Of a stretch of 64,000 nt of DNA, positions 35,201 through 43,942 are shown in pieces. This DNA comes from Anaerosacchariphilus polymeriproducens (lineage in GTDB: Bacteria; Bacillota; Clostridia; Lachnospirales; Lachnospiraceae). The stretch lies in the NCBI RefSeq assembly GCF_003363435.1, contig NZ_QRCT01000034.1, positions 1 through 64,000 of the forward strand. Direction: 5' to 3'. The notes beneath the pieces are model-generated. The model was given only the letters and a program-made list of their open reading frames with translations, searched no databases and was not told the origin of the DNA. The position numbers and the translations under genes are program-made. Numbering within the stretch: position 1 is the stretch's first letter; the number at the start of each line of letters is the position of its first letter.

Positions 35201-35855
35201 TATGAAAAAAGAAATTGCAACCTTAAAAGATGCGATCCGTAAGTTAGGGGATGTTAACGTTAATGCGATTGAGGACTATAAGAACTTATCAGAACGGTAT
35301 GAGTTTTTAAAAACCCAACATGATGATTTGATCATTGCAGAAGAAACTTTAATACATATTATTGAAGAGTTAGACACTGGAATGCGCAAACAATTCCAAG
35401 AAAAATTTCTTGAAATTAAAAGAGAGTATGATAAAGCCTTCAAGGAATTATTCGGTGGAGGAAAAGGTACTTTGGAATTGGTCGAAGGAGAAGATATCCT
35501 AGAGACAGGAATTCGAATTATAGCTCAGCCGCCAGGGAAAAAACTTCAAAATATGATGCAATTATCAGGAGGAGAAAAAGCATTGACAGCCATTGCCTTA
35601 TTATTTGCAATTCAGAATTTAAAACCTTCTCCATTTTGTTTATTAGATGAGATCGAGGCGGCATTGGATGACTCTAATGTAGGAAGATTTGCCAATTATC
35701 TCAATAAATTGACCAAGCATACTCAGTTTATTATTATAACTCATAGAAGAGGTACTATGGCGGCGGCAGATCGATTATATGGTATTACAATGCAGGAAAA
35801 AGGAGTATCTACTCTAGTTTCTGTTAATTTAATAGAAGAGGATTTAGACAAATAA
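32295..35855 (+). CDS. smc: Chromosome segregation ATPase SMC
   Basis: 1186 aa. N-terminal Walker A GPNGSGKSN (~32-40); two long coiled coils flank a hinge at ~505-665 (ETALGGSIQNIV, NTGGSMTGGA); C-terminal signature LSGGEKALTAIALLFA and Walker B LLDEIEAALDD. It forms the ring with ScpA/ScpB that compacts and separates chromosomes. It starts 3 bp after rnc, and ftsY follows by 42 bp, the standard rnc-smc-ftsY order. Confidence 0.97.
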   Translation: MYLKSIEVHGFKSFANKIVFDFHNGITGIVGPNGSGKSNVADAVRWVLGEQRVKQLRSSSMQDVIFSGTENRKPLGYAYVAITLDNSDHQLPIDYEEVTIARRVYRSGESEYLLNGTSCRLKDVNELFYDTGIGKEGYSIIGQGQIERILSGKPEERRELFDEAAGIVKYKRRKATAQKKLESERQNLVRIKDILSELEKQIGPLEKQAETAKIYLKKKEELKTYDVNMFLMEIEQLKEQSLEIEKKLVIVENDLEETTNNYENTKTEYEKIELNISNTDEVLKNTRDELNQTIVLSGKLEGQINVLKEQINTAKMNDEHLRSRLENIQNAWDEKKSQHDILKEEKADFNITLENQIKIQEDAQSQLQKIQNKISNLTKQIESGKSEIIQILNDKGSTKGKLQRYDTMLEQVNIRKAQLSQRLLRLKSEEAEQDILLADYRKKLEDATSIIVELENRFEVVKKQIVELKSEREAANKELEQKNILYHSTKSKLESLKNLTERYDGYGNSIRKVMENKDKELGLLGVVADIIKVDKEYEIAIETALGGSIQNIVTDNENTAKKMIEYLKKNKFGRATFLPLTSIGNRNSHQNDKVLSENGVIGFAHTLVKVEKKFEELANYLLGRILVVDHIDHAIALAKKYNHSVRIVTLEGESLNTGGSMTGGAFKNSSNLLGRRREIEEIENKLQEIKNSVQKTQEKIEYIRKEYQILTEESEDIKKEVQEQYIVQNTAQLNVSQAETKREEAELGFDSLKIENAEIEKQLLEIKDSKELILLEISMSEKREKEIEKEIEEYQYQLESDSKDEAEQSQQLAKIQMEVSNLKQKEEFMKENENRIFQEMNKLEEEKEILQNNATAAVEEVENKNHQIHEINETIEKSKETQIELESKMKDLEIEKEKWSSSYKGFFEKREDLSKRMNQLDKEVFRLNSQIEKMREQIENQTNYMWDEYELTFHAAKELRDEAMDNLALMKKEIATLKDAIRKLGDVNVNAIEDYKNLSERYEFLKTQHDDLIIAEETLIHIIEELDTGMRKQFQEKFLEIKREYDKAFKELFGGGKGTLELVEGEDILETGIRIIAQPPGKKLQNMMQLSGGEKALTAIALLFAIQNLKPSPFCLLDEIEAALDDSNVGRFANYLNKLTKHTQFIIITHRRGTMAAADRLYGITMQEKGVSTLVSVNLIEEDLDK

Positions 35856-35897
35856 ATAGTTTGTGTACGAGGTACAAATAAAGTTAGGAGGGACAAC

Positions 35898-36827
35898 ATG
35901 AGCGAAGAAAAAAAAGGTTTTTTTGGGAGACTTGTAGCCGGCTTATCAAAAACCCGTGATAATATTGTAGCTGGAATTGATAGTATTTTTAGTGGATTTT
36001 CCAGTATAGATGAAGAATTTTATGAAGAAATTGAAGAAATCTTAGTAATGGGAGATTTAGGGATAAATGCTACAACAGCAATTATTGAGGATTTAAAAGC
36101 AAAAGTGAAAGAAAATAAAATAAAAGAGCCATTTGAATGTAAAGAACTTTTAATTAAGAGTATGAAAGAACAGATGGATGTAGGAGAGACAGCATATGAA
36201 TTTGAAAACAAACAGTCTGTTGTTTTGGTAATCGGTGTGAATGGGGTTGGAAAAACAACATCTGTAGGAAAACTTGCTGGAAAATTAAAAGATCAAGGTA
36301 AAAAAGTTGTATTAGCAGCTGCAGATACATTCCGAGCAGCTGCAAGCGAACAACTGACGGAATGGGCCAATCGTGCAGGTGTCGATATCATCGGCGGACA
36401 AGAAGGAGCAGACCCTGCCGCTGTAGTATTTGATGCAGTTGCCGCTGCAAAAGCAAGAAAAGCAGATGTTTTATTATGTGATACAGCGGGCCGTCTTCAC
36501 AATAAAAAGAATTTAATGGAAGAACTCCGTAAAATTAATAGAATTTTAGAAAAAGAATATCCGGAAGCTTATCGAGAAACTTTAGTCGTATTAGACGGGA
36601 CTACTGGACAGAATGCTTTGTCTCAGGCTCGTGAATTTAAAGAAGTTGCAGATATAACCGGTATCATTCTTACAAAGTTGGATGGAACTGCGAAAGGTGG
36701 TATTGCAGTTGCAATACAATCCGAATTAAAAATTCCTGTAAAATATATTGGTGTTGGAGAAACAATTGATGATCTCCAAAAATTTGATTCAGAACAATTC
36801 ATTAATGCACTATTTACCCAAAATTAA
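35898..36827 (+). CDS. ftsY: SRP receptor GTPase FtsY
   Basis: 309 aa, short form without the long acidic A domain. NG domain with G1 [41 protein letters not shown] and [10 protein letters not shown]. It docks SRP with nascent chains at the membrane; its partner ffh is also in the window. AGGAGGG precedes the ATG. Confidence 0.96.
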   Translation: MSEEKKGFFGRLVAGLSKTRDNIVAGIDSIFSGFSSIDEEFYEEIEEILVMGDLGINATTAIIEDLKAKVKENKIKEPFECKELLIKSMKEQMDVGETAYEFENKQSVVLVIGVNGVGKTTSVGKLAGKLKDQGKKVVLAAADTFRAAASEQLTEWANRAGVDIIGGQEGADPAAVVFDAVAAAKARKADVLLCDTAGRLHNKKNLMEELRKINRILEKEYPEAYRETLVVLDGTTGQNALSQAREFKEVADITGIILTKLDGTAKGGIAVAIQSELKIPVKYIGVGETIDDLQKFDSEQFINALFTQN

Positions 36828-36841
36828 GGAAGGAAGACAAT

Positions 36842-38053
36842 ATGTTAACTTTAGAGAAGTTTGAAGAAGCAGCAGATGTAGTTAAGCAAGTAACGTTAGA
36901 AACGAAATTAGTATTTAGTGATTATTTAAGTCAGCAAACAGGAAATAAGGTTTATTTAAAACCTGAAAATATGCAGTTTACAGGAGCTTACAAAGTCCGT
37001 GGATCATATTATAAAATCAGTACTTTGTCGGATGAAGAAAGAGAGAAAGGACTGATTACAGCATCAGCAGGAAATCATGCCCAAGGAGTGGCCTATGCAG
37101 CTAAATGTTTTGGTGCAAAAGCAGTTATTGTTATGCCAATGACGACTCCGCTTATGAAAGTGAACCGAACGAAAAGTTATGGAGCAGAAGTGATATTATA
37201 TGGGGATGTGTACGATGAAGCATGTCAGAAAGCTTATGATTTGGCACAAGAGTATGGTTATACTTTTATTCATCCTTTTGATGATTTGGCTGTAGCTACG
37301 GGACAAGGGACTATCGCTATGGAAATTTTCAAAGAACTTCCATTAGTAGAATATATTCTGGTACCAATCGGTGGAGGCGGACTTGCGGCCGGTGTTTCTA
37401 CATTAGCGAAACTACTTAATCCAAAAATAAAAGTAATTGGAGTAGAACCTGCAGGGGCTAATTGCATGCAAGAGTCAATAAAAAAGGGGAATGTAATTAC
37501 ATTGCCTAAAGTAAATACGATTGCAGACGGTACTGCTGTTAAAACACCTGGTAGTAATATATTTCCATATGTACAAAAAAATATAGATGAGATCATTACA
37601 ATTGAAGATGATGAGTTGATTGTTACATTTTTGGATATGGTTGAAAATCATAAGATGATAGCAGAAAACTCTGGTTTGTTAACGATTGCTGCATTGAAAA
37701 AACTAAATGTTAAAAATAAAAAAATTGTTTCAATCATAAGCGGAGGTAATATGGATGTAATTACAATGTCATCCATTGTCCAGCATGGTCTGATTTTGCG
37801 TGACCGCATTTTTACTGTTTCTGTTCTATTGCCGGATAAACCGGGAGAACTATCTCGTGTAGCAGACGTAATCGCAAAAGAACAAGGGAATGTAATTCGT
37901 TTGGAGCATAATCAGTTTGTAAGTACCAATAGAAATGCAGCAGTAGAACTTAGAATTACATTGGAGGCTTTTGGAACGGAGCACAAGAAACAAATAATGA
38001 ATGCTCTGGAGAAAAAGGAATATCTTCCCAAATTGGTAAGAACTTCATTATAA
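36842..38053 (+). CDS. ilvA: Threonine ammonia-lyase (ACT-containing)
   Basis: 403 aa. PLP lysine in FTGAYKVRGSYYKI (~43-56), phosphate loop VPIGGGGLAAG, and a C-terminal ACT domain (~325-403, VSVLLPDKPGELSRVADVIA). It converts threonine to 2-oxobutanoate and ammonia. Length with a single ACT fits the clostridial/biodegradative type rather than the long two-ACT IlvA. It follows ftsY by 14 bp, so it may be cotranscribed with it. Confidence 0.9.
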   Translation: MLTLEKFEEAADVVKQVTLETKLVFSDYLSQQTGNKVYLKPENMQFTGAYKVRGSYYKISTLSDEEREKGLITASAGNHAQGVAYAAKCFGAKAVIVMPMTTPLMKVNRTKSYGAEVILYGDVYDEACQKAYDLAQEYGYTFIHPFDDLAVATGQGTIAMEIFKELPLVEYILVPIGGGGLAAGVSTLAKLLNPKIKVIGVEPAGANCMQESIKKGNVITLPKVNTIADGTAVKTPGSNIFPYVQKNIDEIITIEDDELIVTFLDMVENHKMIAENSGLLTIAALKKLNVKNKKIVSIISGGNMDVITMSSIVQHGLILRDRIFTVSVLLPDKPGELSRVADVIAKEQGNVIRLEHNQFVSTNRNAAVELRITLEAFGTEHKKQIMNALEKKEYLPKLVRTSL

Positions 38054-38126
38054 GTAAAAGATTTCAGGAAAAAAATGCTATTTTAGTTTACTTAAAGCGA
38101 TTCAGATGATAAAATAAATATGTGTT

Positions 38127-38170
38127 AAAAAAGCACTTTGCGTTGAGTTTTAGCATAAGGTGCTTTTTTT
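38127..38170 (+). terminator. Terminator after ilvA
   Basis: AAAAAAGCACTTT (38127-38139) pairs with AAGGTGCTTTTTT around 38157-38169, with a 17-nt loop and T-run. Confidence 0.8.
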
Positions 38171-38290
38171 GCGCGATGATTAGGGGAAAGGAGTGGAAAA
38201 ATAAGAACGGTCAGGGTAATATAAAAATTTACAATTTACAAGAAGAGGAATGAAGAATGAAGGATAAGTACCAAAGGGGAGGAATTAGAA

Positions 38291-39946
38291 ATGAGGGAAA
38301 GATTAAGATTTAAAACAGAAATGAAAGGGAAAAGAGTTTCATTTAGTGTCATAGTAATGCTGATAATTTTTTTGGTGATACCTGTTTTTAAGATGCAAGT
38401 AGAAGCTGCTACAGATAATAGAGAGATAAAGGGTATTAGATATACCTTTGATTCATCTACAGATTCTTATATTGTAACAAGTGCTTCCAGTAGTATAGAA
38501 ACAGCTCAAATATTAGAAGAAATTGGTGGAAAAAAGGTTAGCAGTATCTATCAAGGTGCATTTCAATATAGGGAATATTTAACCAGTGTTGAAATACCAG
38601 GAAGTATAATAAACATTGGAAAAAATGCATTTTTGTCTTGTCAAAATTTAAGAAATGTTGAATTATCTGAGGGTATTGGAATCATTGAAAGTTCAGCATT
38701 TTTAAATTGTAAGAATCTAACAAATATTCATATACCAAGTAGTGTCAGAGTGGTTGGAGAAAGCGCGTTTCAATATTGTGACAATTTAAAAAGTGTTACG
38801 ATTTCAAATGGTGTAACAACGATTCAAGATAGTGCTTTTGGATGGTGTGATAGTTTAGAATATTTAAGTTTACCGGAAAGTGTTAGCAAAATTGGAGATG
38901 GTATTGTTTATGATTGTACTGCTTTGAAAAAAATCAATGTAGAAGCATCTAATCCTAAATTCTGTTCAATAAACGGAGTAGTATATAATAAAGACAAAAC
39001 TATTTTAGTATTATATCCATGTGGTAACACTGCTAAAGAATATACCATTTTAAATGGAGTTAAGACTATTGGCAATTGTGGTTTTATATCTGCTCAACAT
39101 TTAGTTAAGGTTAATTTACCAAAGGGGTTGACTACAATAGGAGAAGGTGCCTTTTTTGGATGTGAGAATTTAGATAATGTTAATGTACCTTCGAGTGTGG
39201 CGACTATTGGGGAATCAGCTTATGGTATGTGTTATAATCTTACGAATATCACTATTCCTGAGAGTGTCAAAAATTTTGGAATTACAGTATTTTATGATGA
39301 TAAGAAAGTAATTATTTATTGTGTCAAAAATTCAAATGCTCATAAATACGCAGTTGATAACAAATTATTTTATAAATTTCTAGAAACATCTCAAAAACCC
39401 GGTTCCACAACGATCAAAATAAAAGGAATCCGTTTGAAAGAAAAATCAAAAACATTAGATTTAAAATCTTGTTATCAAATTAAAACTACGATTATTCCTT
39501 CTAATGCAAGTGATAAACAGGTAATATACAAATCAAATAATTCAAGAGTGGCATCGGTAAACAGCCGTGGAAAAGTAACTGCTAAGAAAATTGGAAAGGC
39601 AGTTATTACGATTACTGCAAAAGATGGAAGTAGAGTGACTTCAAAAATCGCTATTACAGTCAGACCCAAATCGACAAAACTCAAAGTGAAGAAATTATCC
39701 AAAAGAATGGTAAAGCTTACTTGGAAAAGAGTGTCAGATTCTTCAGGATATGAAATATATCGTTCAACAAAAAGAAAAATAGGATATAAAAAAATAGCAA
39801 CGATAAAAAAAGCAAAAATTATAAGTCGCAAAAATAAAAAATTGAAGAGAAAAAAGACCTACTATTATAAGATCAGAGTTTACAAAATAGTCAAAGGGAA
39901 AAAGATTTACAGTAAATATTCGACGATAAAAAAGGTCAAAATGTAA
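38291..39946 (+). CDS. Secreted BspA-type leucine-rich repeat protein with Big_2 and FN3-like domains
   Basis: 551 aa. Signal peptide or anchor ~13-38 (VEAAT cleavage-like). Residues ~70-360 hold BspA/LRR_5 repeats of ~23 residues (NIGKNAFLSCQNLRNVELSEG; VGESAFQYCDNLKSVTIS). Residues ~370-458 are a Big_2 Ig-like domain; the very Lys-rich ~460-551 resembles a fibronectin type III domain (KLTWKRVSDSSGYEIYRS). No sortase motif. Such proteins mediate adhesion to host or plant surfaces. SD GGGGAGG is 8 bases upstream. The 120 bases before hold no other gene. Confidence 0.85.
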   Translation: MRERLRFKTEMKGKRVSFSVIVMLIIFLVIPVFKMQVEAATDNREIKGIRYTFDSSTDSYIVTSASSSIETAQILEEIGGKKVSSIYQGAFQYREYLTSVEIPGSIINIGKNAFLSCQNLRNVELSEGIGIIESSAFLNCKNLTNIHIPSSVRVVGESAFQYCDNLKSVTISNGVTTIQDSAFGWCDSLEYLSLPESVSKIGDGIVYDCTALKKINVEASNPKFCSINGVVYNKDKTILVLYPCGNTAKEYTILNGVKTIGNCGFISAQHLVKVNLPKGLTTIGEGAFFGCENLDNVNVPSSVATIGESAYGMCYNLTNITIPESVKNFGITVFYDDKKVIIYCVKNSNAHKYAVDNKLFYKFLETSQKPGSTTIKIKGIRLKEKSKTLDLKSCYQIKTTIIPSNASDKQVIYKSNNSRVASVNSRGKVTAKKIGKAVITITAKDGSRVTSKIAITVRPKSTKLKVKKLSKRMVKLTWKRVSDSSGYEIYRSTKRKIGYKKIATIKKAKIISRKNKKLKRKKTYYYKIRVYKIVKGKKIYSKYSTIKKVKM

Positions 39947-39964
39947 TACAATTTGGTGTCAGTC

Positions 39965-39993
39965 TTGACAGACACAACGAAAAAAGTTAGTAT
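39965..39993 (+). promoter_or_regulatory. Promoter for the yjdF riboswitch and gene
   Basis: TTGACA (39965-39970), 17-base spacer, TAGTAT (39988-39993). Confidence 0.75.
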
Positions 39994-39999
39994 TTAAGC

Positions 40000-40105
40000 A
40001 TCAAAGATAAAAACACAGTTCTGGTTGGTAGTCCAGACGCAGCTAAGCTGTCAGTAACCTGCCTCCTTGGTTGTCCGTTCTTTGTTCATTTATTTTAAGG
40101 AGGAA
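40000..40105 (+). promoter_or_regulatory. yjdF riboswitch leader
   Basis: The ~110-nt leader lies directly before yjdF, the gene that gives the yjdF-motif RNA its name. Visible helices: TCTGG/CCAGA (40019-40037), ACAG (40014) with CTGT (40048), and CAGC/GCTG. CCTCCTT (40062-40068) is fully complementary to the SD AAGGAGG (40097-40103), so it can shut translation. The yjdF RNA class is known to respond to azaaromatic compounds. Assignment rests on gene context plus structure; consensus bases were not aligned. Confidence 0.75.
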
Positions 40106-40111
40106 AAAATA

Positions 40112-40531
40112 ATGGATAAAGTAACGGTTAAATTTAAAGTGTATTTTGAAGAACCATTTTGGATTGGTGTTATTGAAAGAATTGAAAATCAAAAGTTATC
40201 AGTTTGTAAAATTACTTTTGGTCCGGAACCTAAGGAGTATGATATTCAAAAATACATTTTAAACAATTGGCACACATTAAAATTCAGTCCTGCTATTGAA
40301 ACTTTTAATATGAGTAGTGATAAAATTAATCCAAAAAGGTTACAAAGAAAGGTCAAAAAAGAAATTTTAGATCTTGGAATAGGGACCAAATCACAGCAGG
40401 CTTTGAAATTACAGCAAGAAGAAAAGAAGCTGCATAGAAAAGCAAAAACTCGGAAAGAGAAAGAAGCAGAATCCAAAAGAATTTTTGCAATGAAGCAGGA
40501 AAAAAGAAAAGCGAAGCATAAGGGCAGATGA
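40112..40531 (+). CDS. yjdF: YjdF family protein (DUF2992)
   Basis: 139 aa. The N-terminal ~75 residues (VKFKVYFEEPFWIGVIER, YDIQKYILNNWHTLKFSP) match DUF2992/YjdF; the last ~60 are a highly charged Lys/Arg/Glu helix. Start at 40112, eight bases after AAGGAGG; the frame extends upstream through the leader but lacks an SD there. The function is unknown; the regulation suggests a role in handling toxic azaaromatic compounds. Confidence 0.88.
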   Translation: MDKVTVKFKVYFEEPFWIGVIERIENQKLSVCKITFGPEPKEYDIQKYILNNWHTLKFSPAIETFNMSSDKINPKRLQRKVKKEILDLGIGTKSQQALKLQQEEKKLHRKAKTRKEKEAESKRIFAMKQEKRKAKHKGR

Positions 40532-40559
40532 CTGTCCTTTTGCTTTGCTTTTCTTTTCG
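40506..40559 (+). terminator. Bidirectional terminator between yjdF and iolG
   Basis: GAAAAGC...AAGGGCAG (40506-40528) pairs with CTGTCCTT...GCTTTTC (40532-40553), ~18 bp. T-rich on the plus side; the A-rich left side gives Ts on the minus strand, so it may serve both convergent genes. Confidence 0.85.
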
Positions 40560-40573
40560 TAATGTAATAAATT

Positions 40574-41599
40574 CTAATGTTCTACAGGCGTCACTACATG
40601 GTTTTCAAAAGCAGCTTTTGCAGCAAAAGCCATTTGGGTAGCTTTTGTACCGTCGTATACAGTAACGCTAGGTTTAGTCTTATGAATTACACAGTTAATA
40701 AATTCTTCTAATTCTAACACATAAGACTCAGAGAAACGTTCTGGGAAGTTTCTGACACATTCTTGTACAACACCATTCGTATCATAAAGTATGGCTAGAT
40801 TTTTTGCTGGAACCGGACTAATACGGATAGAGCCTTCTGTCCCAACGATTTCAGTTTCAATGTGATATCCATGAGGCGCAGTTCTTCCGACATGAATTTG
40901 TCCCATTGCTCCATTTTCGAACTCAAACATGGCGCATCCTGTTTCACAATCACCGTCTCTTTTAAATTCAGGATGTTTGAAAGAACAGCCTAATGCATAA
41001 ACTTCTTTGGCATCTGCTTCTAAGAACCAACGCATCAAATCGATATCGTGTACGGCCATATCAATAAAGATACCCCCACTTTTTGGAATAAAGCCACTAT
41101 CAATTAAACTTTGGCAGTCCGCTTCCGGATCAATACCGGTAGCTTTTACTAAATATGGCTGACCGATTGCTCCGGCTTTTATTTTTTCTTTTGCATAGGC
41201 ATAAGAAGGATCGAATCGACGCATAAAGCCTAACATAACGATTTGGTCAGGATATTGCTCTACAATTTTTTCAGTTGCTTTACATTCTTCAATTGTTACG
41301 GCTAATGGTTTTTCACAGAAAACCTGTTTTCCGGCTTTTAAAGCTGCTTCGATCTGCCAAGGATGTTCTGTGCTTGGTGTAACGATGACTACAGCATCGA
41401 TATCAGCTTTGTTTACCATTTCAGAAAAGTCTTTATATAATTCAGTAATTCCTAATTCATTTTTTGCATAATCTAATTCTGCATCAACAATTGAGCAAGC
41501 AGCTGTTAATTCAGCTTGTGGAATTTTGAATGCTAAATTTTGTGCGTGTGTACGTCCCAAACGTCCCAATCCTGCGATACCAATTTTTACTCGTTTCAT
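40574..41599 (-). CDS. iolG: Gfo/Idh/MocA oxidoreductase, inositol 2-dehydrogenase-like
   Basis: 341 aa. N-terminal NAD fold GIAGLGRLGRTHAQNL, then the family motif CEKPLAV and catalytic DMAVHDIDLMRW. Closest in look to IolG, which oxidises myo-inositol to scyllo-inosose. No other iol genes are adjacent, so related cyclitol or sugar substrates are possible. Divergent from an AraC regulator whose likely target it is. GGAGG precedes the ATG. Confidence 0.82.
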   Translation of the reverse strand: MKRVKIGIAGLGRLGRTHAQNLAFKIPQAELTAACSIVDAELDYAKNELGITELYKDFSEMVNKADIDAVVIVTPSTEHPWQIEAALKAGKQVFCEKPLAVTIEECKATEKIVEQYPDQIVMLGFMRRFDPSYAYAKEKIKAGAIGQPYLVKATGIDPEADCQSLIDSGFIPKSGGIFIDMAVHDIDLMRWFLEADAKEVYALGCSFKHPEFKRDGDCETGCAMFEFENGAMGQIHVGRTAPHGYHIETEIVGTEGSIRISPVPAKNLAILYDTNGVVQECVRNFPERFSESYVLELEEFINCVIHKTKPSVTVYDGTKATQMAFAAKAAFENHVVTPVEH

Positions 41600-41617
41600 T
41601 CTAAATACCTCCTAATT

Positions 41618-41665
41618 TTTAATATATAATTATAGTTTGCTCTCAGCTGAGTTTTTCAATCTTAG
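41618..41665 (-). promoter_or_regulatory. iolG promoter with central palindrome
   Basis: Minus strand: TTGAAA near 41661-41656 and TATAAT near 41636-41631, spacer ~19. Between them lies the perfect 10-bp palindrome CTCAGCTGAG (41642-41651), well placed for an activator that corrects a long spacer or for a repressor. Confidence 0.5.
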
Positions 41666-41712
41666 ATTTAAATATATTATAGCAAGGCTGTATAAAAAAA
41701 CAATAAAGTATA

Positions 41713-41775
41713 TTGCACAAAAAATATGCAAAAATTGCACTTTGTAAATAAAAAAATTAAGAGATGTGATATAAT
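41713..41775 (+). promoter_or_regulatory. AraC-gene promoter region with TTGCAC direct repeats
   Basis: TTGCAC occurs at 41713-41718 and 41735-41740, 22 bases apart, two helical turns, with a TATGCA between them. TGATATAAT, an extended -10, ends at 41775. The repeats are candidate AraC half-sites. Confidence 0.4.
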
Positions 41776-41838
41776 ATAATTACTACAATCATAATATATT
41801 GAGATTATAGAATATACAGAAATTGCAGGAGGGCTTCT

Positions 41839-42693
41839 ATGCGCAATTATGATGTCGGTGTATTGCCTACTTCAGAAGAGTATTTTTATATAGCATCAAA
41901 ATTTGCAAAAGATACGTTGTTTTTTTTAGAGTCAGGTGGAGATTATCAGTGTGATGAAAAATATATTGTTAGGAGAATGGAAGAGCAGATTGATACATTT
42001 TTATTAGAAATTATACAGGATGGAACTTTGTATTTAAATATCGAAGATAAAACGCATTCAGTTCCGAAAGGCAGTATGTTTTTATTAGATTGTAAAAGGC
42101 CACATTTATATTATGCAAAAGAAAAAGTAAGCTTTAAATATTTTCATTTTTCTGGTAAAATGGTACAAAATTACTTAGATACTTTGTATGAGTCCAATGG
42201 TCCCGTTTTTTTTCCGGAAGATTTCGTAGAAATGAGCAAAAAGTTTTCTTTTATTATTAATATGATGGCAAGTGGTAATGTAAATGAACATCTCGCATCA
42301 TTGACCATACATGATATTTTTGCACATCTTGCAATTAATAATTCATTAGCGAAGGTAGATACCTCACAGATTATTGTTGAAGCTGCAAGATATATTGATA
42401 AATTTTATCCAGAGAATCTTTCAATAAAAGGATTAGCAGATTCTTCCAACCTTAGCATTTTCTATTTCATTCGTACATTTAAAAAGATACATGGGTGTAC
42501 TCCTTACGAATATTTAACGAATGTACGTTTGAAAAATGCAAAGAACTTATTATTAACAACTAAGCTTTCGGTAGAAGCGATTAGTGGAATGGTAGGTTTT
42601 AGTTGTGTATCTAATTTTGTCAGAACTTTTAGAAGAGAATTAAAATATACGCCTGCTCAGTTTCGTAATCATTTTACTACGAACAAGTCTTAA
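41839..42693 (+). CDS. AraC-family transcriptional regulator
   Basis: 284 aa. N-terminal ~150 residues are a cupin-like sensor (FLLEIIQDGTLYLNIEDK, PKGSMFLLDCKRPHLYYA). C-terminal pair of helix-turn-helix units ~180-280 (SIKGLADSSNLSIFYFIRTFK; SVEAISGMVGFSCVSNFVRTF). It probably senses a sugar or cyclitol and controls the divergent iolG-like gene. AGGAGGG precedes the ATG. Confidence 0.9.
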   Translation: MRNYDVGVLPTSEEYFYIASKFAKDTLFFLESGGDYQCDEKYIVRRMEEQIDTFLLEIIQDGTLYLNIEDKTHSVPKGSMFLLDCKRPHLYYAKEKVSFKYFHFSGKMVQNYLDTLYESNGPVFFPEDFVEMSKKFSFIINMMASGNVNEHLASLTIHDIFAHLAINNSLAKVDTSQIIVEAARYIDKFYPENLSIKGLADSSNLSIFYFIRTFKKIHGCTPYEYLTNVRLKNAKNLLLTTKLSVEAISGMVGFSCVSNFVRTFRRELKYTPAQFRNHFTTNKS

Positions 42694-42798
42694 TTTACCC
42701 ATTCCTTTTTATGAATTTAAGACTTGGATATCCAAAAATAAGAAGAATGTAATCATTTATTAGAAAATAAAATTATACTTTGAGATAGGGGGAAAATA

Positions 42799-43797
42799 AT
42801 GAACATCAGTGAGATCGCAGATTTAGCCGGAGTTTCAAAAGCAGCAGTATCCAGATATTTTAACAACGGCTATATTAGTGAAGAAAAGAAAGAGAAAATA
42901 AGAAAAGTTATCGAACAGACTGGATACCAGCCGTCAAGAGAAGCCAGGACTCTGAGGACACGAAAGACAAATTTGATTGGAGTCATTATACCAAAGATCA
43001 ATTCCCATGCGGTAAGCCGTATGGTTGCTGGAATTAGTTCTATTATTTCAAAGTCAGACTATCAGATGATATTAGCTAATACAGAAAATAATGCGAAGAA
43101 AGAATTGGATTATTTAAAAATTTTTAATCAGAAACAAGTGGATGGAATCGTTTTGATAGCAACCATGTTCTCAACAGAACATAAAAAAGTTTTAAAAAAT
43201 TTAACAGTACCCATTGTTATTGTAGGACAGAAGTTAGAAGGATATCAATGTGTTTATCACGACGATTATCATGCAGCATATAGACTTACAGAGAAAATGA
43301 TAGAAAATGGACGAAAACAGATAGGTTATATTGGTGTAACAACGGAAGATATTGCAGTAGGTTTTGAAAGGAAAAGAGGATATCAAAAAGCATTGAAAAA
43401 ATATGGCATTCCGGAAGATAAATCTCGAATGATGCAAGTATCGTTCAGTATGGAAGAAGGTTATATAAAAGCGAAAGAGTTATTAGATAACGTTCCGGAT
43501 CTGGATGGATTATTCTGCTCTACCGATAATATTGCCATAGGTGCTATGAAAGCAATCAAAGAATCAGGTAAGAAAATTCCGGATGATATAGAGATTGGTG
43601 GGATGGGAGATAGTATGATGGCGAAAGTTACGACCCCATCTTTGACTTCCATTCATTTTTATTACAAAACAAGTGGAGAAGAGGCTGCAAAAATGCTTTT
43701 AACAGAAATCGAAGGAGAGTCTGTTATTGCAAAAGAAATAAAAATGGGTTACAAATTAATGGAACGTGATTCCATGAAAAACAGTAAGAAGGTATAA
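42799..43797 (+). CDS. scrR: LacI-family regulator, probable sucrose repressor
   Basis: 332 aa. N-terminal LacI HTH (NISEIADLAGVSKAAVSRYF), hinge, and periplasmic-binding-like effector domain (LIGVIIPKINSHAVSRMVAGI; IAIGAMKAIKESGKKIPDDIEI). Placement before the sucrose PTS and hydrolase genes suggests ScrR function. Its own terminator separates it from scrA. The name rests on context; other LacI effectors are possible. Confidence 0.78.
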   Translation: MNISEIADLAGVSKAAVSRYFNNGYISEEKKEKIRKVIEQTGYQPSREARTLRTRKTNLIGVIIPKINSHAVSRMVAGISSIISKSDYQMILANTENNAKKELDYLKIFNQKQVDGIVLIATMFSTEHKKVLKNLTVPIVIVGQKLEGYQCVYHDDYHAAYRLTEKMIENGRKQIGYIGVTTEDIAVGFERKRGYQKALKKYGIPEDKSRMMQVSFSMEEGYIKAKELLDNVPDLDGLFCSTDNIAIGAMKAIKESGKKIPDDIEIGGMGDSMMAKVTTPSLTSIHFYYKTSGEEAAKMLLTEIEGESVIAKEIKMGYKLMERDSMKNSKKV

Positions 43798-43836
43798 GAT
43801 ACAAGTAATAGAGAATAATTAAATTGATTTATAATA

Positions 43837-43881
43837 AAGTTTACAGTAACAGCTATAATTTGTCTGTCTGTAAACTTTTTT
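43837..43881 (+). terminator. Terminator after the LacI gene
   Basis: AAGTTTACAG (43837-43846) pairs with CTGTAAACTT (43868-43877), then TTTTTT overlapping. Confidence 0.85.
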
Positions 43882-43942
43882 GTCGATTTTTCACAAAAAG
43901 CAAGTTGATTATTTTGAAGATTTATACTATATACAAATAGTT

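Noticed and set aside
38171-38290. Riboswitch before the leucine-rich repeat gene
   Set aside because: The purine-rich stretch shows no paired helices and no known aptamer signature.
42685-42725. AAGTCTTAA/TTAAGACTT inverted repeat after the AraC gene
   Set aside because: It has no T-run on the plus strand, so it was not called a terminator; it may still be one of weak type.
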